Source of the DNA: Nilaparvata lugens
Taxonomy: Eukaryota; Arthropoda; Insecta; Hemiptera; Delphacidae
Reading direction: 5' to 3'
DNA length: 64,000 nt
Assembly: GCF_014356525.2 (NCBI RefSeq)
Contig: NC_052507.1
Coordinates: 60,116,053 to 60,180,052 of the forward strand
Made by a program: the position numbers and the translations under genes. Every line of letters begins with the position of its first letter. Within the stretch, counting starts at the first letter, position 1. Shown here piece after piece: positions 58,056 through 64,000 of the stretch. The notes beneath the pieces were generated by a model. That model worked only from the letters and a program-made list of their open reading frames with translations, ran no database searches and had not been told where the DNA came from.

Positions 58056-58118
58056 TGTGTGTGTGTGTGTGTGTTGGTGTGTGTGTGTGTGTTGTGTGTG
58101 TGTGTGTGTGTGTGTGCA
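57982..58118. repeat. (GT)n microsatellite
   Basis: About 135 bases of GT repeat with several ggtgtg or ttg interruptions. It starts from the gatgtgtgtg terminus of the family X element, so it probably expanded from that end. Confidence 0.95.
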
Positions 58119-59065
58119 GGGCTTACACAGTCTCAGTCATATGTATGATCATAGGCCTATAACACAAATCATGGCTATTTCTCCAACTTTTATCCAAGAT
58201 TATTCAATTATTTATGATAATGTTTAAGATAAAGAAATACGATCATGACTGTGTAATATCTTCTAGAGTAGATTTTAAGCAACAATAGATATACATAAAA
58301 CTTTGAAATCTCGATTTGAACTAAATTGAATCATCCAACTGGGATCCATAGATAACTCATTCTCCTAAACCAAATACAAACAGTTCAAAATTGTCATCTG
58401 TTACTACGAAAAGGAAGAAACTGGAAAGATGTTGAAGACCACGTTTGGTGACGTCCAATCAGACAGAACTGTCACTACGCCCACACATACAAGACAACAA
58501 AGAGAAGAAGGCGCCAAGAGAAGTAATAATTCGTTGTATCAACTGATCATTCAAAAAAGAAATAAAAATAAAATTCCGGTTCACCGGTCGGAAGTAGATG
58601 TCTGGTCTCCCTTTTTCTTCTCTCTTTCTTCTCCTCCGTTTCTTCCTCTCTCTGTTCTCTCGTGAATGGAGAAAAAGACTTCGGAACGTGTTGACGTATG
58701 CTTCAATCAAGACAGGAGTTGAGAGACGGTAGAACCAGGGTGGCCTGATAAGAGGAAGTCCTCTGTCTTTCACTTTTATATTTTTTAGCTTCATCCTGTT
58801 TTTTCTCCTTCGCCTTTCCTGTCCACTGCACCCTCTGTGCCGAAAATAGCCTCAATAAGGCGAGGTAATTACAGGGTGTTTGTAGTTTGTAGTAGTACAC
58901 CCTATTTCTTCACTTAACTGAGACTTTCAATGATGTGATACTTCATTTTGTCAACAATTTTCAACGTTCCAACTCCAGAAAACATGAAAAATCGTTCCCG
59001 GATCTATAATAACACTATAGACTCTCTTTCCCTTATAAAACTCTCTTTAGAAAACGAAACTCTCA
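58119..59065. other. Non-coding stretch with a mini-hairpin
   Basis: acagggtgt...acaccct at about 58872-58903 forms a tiny inverted pair and resembles the termini of the 26.6-kb transposon, perhaps a deletion remnant. CT-rich sequence lies at 58605-58660. No gene. Confidence 0.4.
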
Positions 59066-59217
59066 AGGTGCGTACAGATATACGCGCCGCGAACATGAGC
59101 GATTCACTTTTAATCAGCTGAAGACTATATCTGTATTTTTACAGATATAAAAAGCTTGGCATCAGCTGATTAAAAGTGAATTGCTCATGTTCGCGGCGCG
59201 TAAATCTGTACGCACCT
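59066..59217. mobile_element. Intact solo family Y element
   Basis: Ends aggtgcgtacagata and tctgtacgcacct, subterminal gcgccgcgaacatgagc and complement. It is 152 bp, flanked by TCA on the left and TTA on the right. It gives the uninterrupted structure (cacttttaatcagctgaag) at the point where family Z has inserted in the copy at 57238. Confidence 0.88.
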
Positions 59218-59865
59218 TTAGGAACTGAAACTCTTTAGGATTCACTATCTCATTTTGCTCTTACTGGTAATTATTTCTGTCGCTAGAACGTAAGTTGAAC
59301 TTTGTTTTGTTAAACACATGAATAAAGGAATTTGAATTTGAATCTCTCTGACTTCTTTTCTTTTCTCTTCCCTTGATTCCTTTTCCCTTTCTCATGTTTA
59401 ATCCTTTTCAAGAGCTTCACAAGAAAATATAAGGTTTTATAGAAATTTGAATTAAGATGGGTAAGTCATACACCCAGTACATTATTCGATGAATTTCTTT
59501 CATGAATGTCTCTGTTTTCAACCGTATTGTGTTCACACGTTACAAATATTTCCACTCCAACAGTCGAAAACAATTAGAGATTTCCATTTATAATATTATC
59601 TCCGTTCATACCGTCTATACCCATGTCTCATTACCTAGCCATACTAGTTTACTAACTATCTCTAATCAATTTGTCTACATGTAGTCTTTCTGTATAGGCT
59701 TCATGTATTTCTGTATTTGTGTTTCAGTTATGTATAGCTGTAGACTCTGCATGTCACATGCAGACTTTATGTATGGAGAAATCTATATTATATCATAAAA
59801 TATCTATATTATAATCATCGAGATTTAATCATCACTCCTGGGATATTGAGATATATATCCTCAAG
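59218..59865. other. Non-coding stretch with a LINE-like tail
   Basis: At 59320-59342 catgaataaaggaatttgaa then tttgaatc looks like a retroposon tail. Otherwise AT- and CT-rich with no supported gene. Confidence 0.4.
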
Positions 59866-59955
59866 AATAGGATTCACTTTAAACTGTCGGCATTACTCAT
59901 AAATAGCCTCATTGCTTCCGTTCAACCAATGATGAAAATAGGTAAATCTTACTGA
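59866..59955. repeat. tgacagttt hairpin element, copy 15
   Basis: Left arm gattcactttaaactgtcgg then cattactcataaatagcct; core cattgcttccgttcaacca; degraded right arm (atgatgaaaataggtaaatc). Confidence 0.6.
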
Positions 59956-60239
59956 AGGTATTTCCAATGAATAAATTTTGACATTTGAAAAGCAGCACGA
60001 ATTTGCATGACTCACCATGCCAACAGTCGGTGCTTCTGATCTAGCCAATCATTTCCAGTGACGTTATATTGTTTTGCATCTTGTACAGGAAATGATGTAG
60101 CGGTATCAACGCCTTGAAGCATGTTTTGTTTATAAGGAAACGACTGCGATTGAAGATCGAGTAGGTACCCGTGGGATGTATGACCCCTATCATAATAAAT
60201 AATTGAACTGAACTGAAATGCTAGTGGGTGAAGTTGGCG
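59956..60239. other. Non-coding spacer
   Basis: Ends with catcataataaataattgaa then ctgaactgaaa near 60188-60218, another retroposon-like tail. No gene. Confidence 0.35.
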
Positions 60240-60350
60240 TATCCTTATACTTCTCTATCTTCTTCTCCTACTTCTTCTTTTTTATTCTCCTTCTTCTTCT
60301 TCTTCATCTTCTCCTTCTTCTTCTTCTTCTCCTTCTTCTGATTTTCCAAT
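60240..60350 (+). repeat. (TTC)n/pyrimidine tract
   Basis: TTC/TCC-rich, about 110 bases, on the opposite strand sense to the larger purine tract that begins 430 bases later. Confidence 0.8.
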
Positions 60351-60779
60351 TCTCTCCATACTACTTACATAGTGTGAGATCTATTCAGATTCAGTCTTCA
60401 ATTACCGTAACGTAGCCAGTCTTGCAGTCTTGCCTTGCCATCCTACCAGATGTTCGTTCAATCTTCACAGTATTTTGCATGTCGAGCTGATTTTATGATT
60501 GCTGTTCACTCAGAAAGTGTGCTGAAGTAGGCGGAGGAGCTGATAGTGCAGCCAAATATGGACCAAGACGAATGCCAGAAGAGAAGAAAGAGGTTTGAAG
60601 AGAAGTTGCGAGGAAGCAACTCTCAGAGGTGATGAGTATTCTAAAGATTTGAATTTCAGAGTGAATTGGCACAGTTTATGACATTAGTTGGATATTATTA
60701 AGGATTTATACCGATGTTCTCATTCAATATATATTGGAGGTGTGATCTCAGGCTATAAGTTTGTTGATGTTTGAAAATA

Positions 60780-61822
60780 ATAATTGAATAGAAGGAGCTA
60801 CGTAAATGTATGTGAAAATGACTAGAAGAGATTAAACAGAGGCAAATTATGAGGAATATTAAAAGAATATGACTCGGGAGAATGAAGCAGTAGGAGGAGA
60901 AAAGGTAAAACACGAGTGATCAGGCAGTGACAGAGAGTTAGAAGATAAGAGGCAGAAGATGAGAGTAGAATACGACAGAAGAAGAGGATGGCAAAGAATG
61001 CTGAAGAAGCAGAACAAGAGTGAATTATAGGAAGGACATGGAAAATGGAACGAGGAAGAAGGTGAAAGAGCAAAAAGGAGCATATAAAAGAATAGAGAAG
61101 GAGTTTACAAGAAAGCTGCGTCTTAAAAAAGGAAAATAAATTGGGAAGATGTCATCTGGGGAAAGAAGAATATGGAAGAAAAATTACGGAATACAGGGAA
61201 AGTGAGGACAGATAAAAGAAGCAGAAGAAGTTCTTGTTCTGGAGGAAAATAACAGAAGTACTCATATGAAGAATAATGGTTTTTTGAGAAAGAGTCCAAA
61301 AATGGAAGACAGAAAAATGAAAACATTATAATCAAGTGAGTAATAGGAGAAGAGCAGTATCATGAGGAGTGGATGGAGAAGAGAAGAGGAGGATAAAGAG
61401 ATGAAGAAAAGGATGAAGAAGAAGATCTGGAGGAAGAGGAGAGATAGGGTTAGAGCAGTATCATGAGGAGTGGATGGAGAAGAGGACAGGAGGATAAAAA
61501 GATGGAGAAAAGGTTGAAGAAGCAGATCAGTAGGAAGAGGAGGAATAGGAGGGGGAGGAGAAGATGATGGAGGAGAAGAAAATTCATGAGAATAATGAGG
61601 AGTGCATGAAAAAGAGAGGGATAAGAAATTTAAAAAGGAGAATAAGGTTATTAGCAAGAAAAGGAGAAGAAAAAGAAGCAGATCATGAGCCAGAGGAGGA
61701 GGAGGAGAAGCTGGATAGTGAGAAAAGGAGGAGGGAAATAATTTTGGTTAACATTTTGGAGGGTTTTGGAAGAAGAAGACGAAGAAGACGAAGAAGAAGA
61801 AGAAGAAGAAGAAGAAGAAGAA
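60780..61822 (+). repeat. 1-kb polypurine tract with a 101-bp duplication and (GAA)n
   Basis: GA-dominated. agagcagtatcatgaggagt then ggatggagaagag occurs at 61351 and again at 61452, and the following 65 bases are also shared, so about 100 bp is tandemly duplicated. A (GAA)n of about 50 bases at 61770-61822 leads into the GAT array. All long frames (Arg/Glu-rich forward, Ser/Leu-rich reverse) are artefacts. Confidence 0.85.
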
Positions 61823-62045
<223 letters not shown>

Positions 62046-62046
<1 letters not shown>

Positions 62047-62860
62047 AAAAATGAAAAAGATGAAGAAAAGTAAGAGAGTTTGTAGGTGAGTTTGTAGCTG
62101 TAGGTGGACAATATCCTAGGGCTGGGCTTCGTCAGAGCAATGACCGAAAAGCAGCTGCAGTCAAATATGAGGAGGATGTGTTCTGTTTCTTCCTTGTTAT
62201 GGTATGCTAGGCCTATGCCACATGAAACAACAATCTGGCCTCATTCAGGCACACAGTAATAGTCGAATGTACGAGGATTCAATAGTTTCGTGGTGAGATC
62301 TTTATACTGTACACTTCGAAAATGTCTCCCATCTCTCTATCTGTTTCACGAATTCCTAAAACCCAAAAGCTATATAGAAAAGTATTCTAGGAAAATATCA
62401 ACAGTGACTTGCTTGCTAACGTTACCTAGATGAATTATGATTAGTGGCTAATTAATTGTAAGGTTGAGTCATCTACGAGAGAAAATCCTACAATCTATTC
62501 AAACTTAGATCCATCTATAACTCCCTTGGTATGAAAGTATCTGAGAGTTTGAACTGCTGGTAAGTGATTGATCAGGTTATACTAATAATAAAGATTCATC
62601 ATTGAATCCTACATTGAAACTGATCCCAAACAGCAAATTGAGTTTATTCAATCCCAAAAATGATTGAAATATTTAATCTTCACTTGAGTTACATTCTACT
62701 TTAATAACAATAATTACTCTCATGCAAGGGAAACTTCCCTGTACACATGGAGGAGTTGCAGCATACCTGAGAAATTGGGAAGATTTCTCGAATTTGGGTT
62801 TGACAACAATATTTTGTCACTTTTAAAACCAAAATGGTAACTCATAGCGATAGATATACT
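62046..62860. other. Non-coding stretch, nothing recognised
   Basis: Mixed AT-rich DNA with a short GC-richer start. No coding or RNA signal. Confidence 0.4.
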
Positions 62861-63490
62861 ATACTAGTAGTTCTGTGAACAGTGGACCTCGCGCTCAGTA
62901 AGTTACATTGACCTGTTGTTATGTTTTCTCAAAAATTGATAAATAATTTATCAATCTAAAATGACTAGAAAAAATCCTAAATAAACAAAGAGCTTTCTGT
63001 TCTATCGTACTGTGAAGTGTCGTCCCGGAATGTGAGTGTGAGCGCTGTTACCAGGTCTGGCTGCAACTGTCTACAACGTAGATGGAAAGATACATTTTGA
63101 AGATGTTCGATGTTCTTGAACGGGTAGTATTATGGTCAACTCTGTCTACTTACGTTGTTGATGGAAAGATACGTTTTCAAGATGTTCGATGTTTTTGAGT
63201 ATAGTTCACTAAACAGCTGATTTATAATGAATAATTTTATAGTCTGATTTTTACTCCAATATTGGTGTATGAAGGAGGCTCCTTTTTCCTTTTATATTAT
63301 CCATGAAATGCAAAATTTCCAAAAACCTTGTATATACGTCGACGCGCAATTTGAAATGGAGCATACATGTCAAATTTCATGAAAATCTATTACCGCGTTT
63401 CGTCGTAAATGTGCAACATATAAATATTTAAATATTAAGAGAAATGCCAAACCGTCGACTTGAATCTTAGACCTCACTTCGCTCGGTCAA
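62861..63490 (+). mobile_element. SINE-like dispersed repeat, copy 2 with different middle
   Basis: The head actagtagttctgtgaacag then tggacctcgcg (62863-62893) and the tail from aacagctgatttataatgaa (63212) to cttcgctcggtca (63490) match 46701-47115 at roughly 90% over the tail. About 310 bases of unrelated sequence separate them, against about 90 in copy 1. Within that middle, tggaaagatac(a/g)tttt(g/c)aa then gatgttcgatgtt is duplicated (63080-63119 and 63158-63197). Confidence 0.55.
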
Positions 63491-64000
63491 CTGGAGTTTC
63501 GAAAAGGTGTACTTCAAACCACATGATATCTCCAGAAACTCTACAACAGTGAGAAAATGTAAACTTTCTCTTCTTTCTTGGCACTATTTTTGTGTTTTTC
63601 AGTACTATTATCATGTTTAGCAGTTGCTGCAGCTTCTATGCTGGTTATGAATACTGATGCATTCTACTGCGTTGTTCATAATAGAAGAGTCATGCTCTAT
63701 CAACAGTACGTGATTCTAAGGCGGTTTTTATGAGGTTTTTCTCCCCACTCCCTAAATCAGCGACAAAAGACAACCTTATCAAGATTTTTTCTCGAAATGG
63801 TTGTGTAATAATGATGAGAGGAGGTTGTAGCGAACATCGTTACAACTGTGAAATGATGAGCATATGGGTAACTTTAACTTTTGTTTGCTTTGAATGAACT
63901 AAATTATTCTTGAATAGGCTTACAATGCAGACAAATAGCACCCATACATTGTATATTCAATATTATCAAAAATAAAAAATCTATATTGAATTATATTTAT
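63491..64000. other. Non-coding stretch to the window end
   Basis: AT-rich, with no frame of note. Nothing shows that a gene crosses the right edge. Confidence 0.4.

Overview
The window looks like nuclear DNA from an insect, most probably a planthopper-like hemipteran (Auchenorrhyncha). The reasons are an AT-rich, gene-poor background, canonical eukaryotic splice signals, a Tc1/mariner-superfamily transposon, LINE-like tails, dozens of short inverted-repeat elements and very long GAA/TTC and GAT tracts. Several repeats (the (CA)n-bearing one near 22.0-22.4 kb, the SINE-like one near 46.7-47.1 and 63.2-63.5 kb, and the tgacagttt hairpins) resemble repeats I associate with planthopper and leafhopper genomes. 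That placement is from memory and is not proven here. Nothing bacterial, viral or organellar was seen.

Only two protein-coding signals stand out. One is a 2.36-kb Tc1/mariner-like element at 26647-29010. It has about 464-bp terminal inverted repeats and a minus-strand transposase with a D,D41,D-type triad, broken by one frameshift in an 8-base homopolymer. The other is a candidate first coding exon on the minus strand at 37957-38209. It encodes a signal peptide followed by a Trp/Cys-rich, thrombospondin-type-1-like segment, and ends at a GTAAGG donor. If it is real, the left part of the window is probably its first intron. Two minus-strand CAG|GT juxtapositions behind pyrimidine tracts (33.2 and 16.2 kb) would fit recursive splicing of that intron, and further such sites lie at 41.7 kb (minus) and 39.4 kb (plus). 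Two weaker exon candidates are at 51362-51550 (minus) and 56523-56758 (plus).

The rest is repeats. 0-10 kb: a foldback element, tandem duplications, a CCAAT-rich degenerate array. 9-15 kb: short hairpin elements and a tRNA-like SINE head. 16-25 kb: polypurine tracts, a disrupted tandem repeat, an RTE-like tail and a (CA)n-bearing repeat. 26.6-29.0 kb: the transposon. 32-42 kb: a dispersed CCGGTAG repeat family, LINE tails and long pyrimidine tracts. 45-53 kb: a dense cluster of hairpin elements, tandem arrays, a SINE-like repeat and a 144-bp palindrome. 54.6-56.5 kb: a 1.9-kb pyrimidine tract. 57.0-58.0 kb: a three-level nest of inverted-repeat elements. 60.8-62.1 kb: a purine tract ending in a 220-bp GAT array. 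Most long open frames here are artefacts of these simple repeats.
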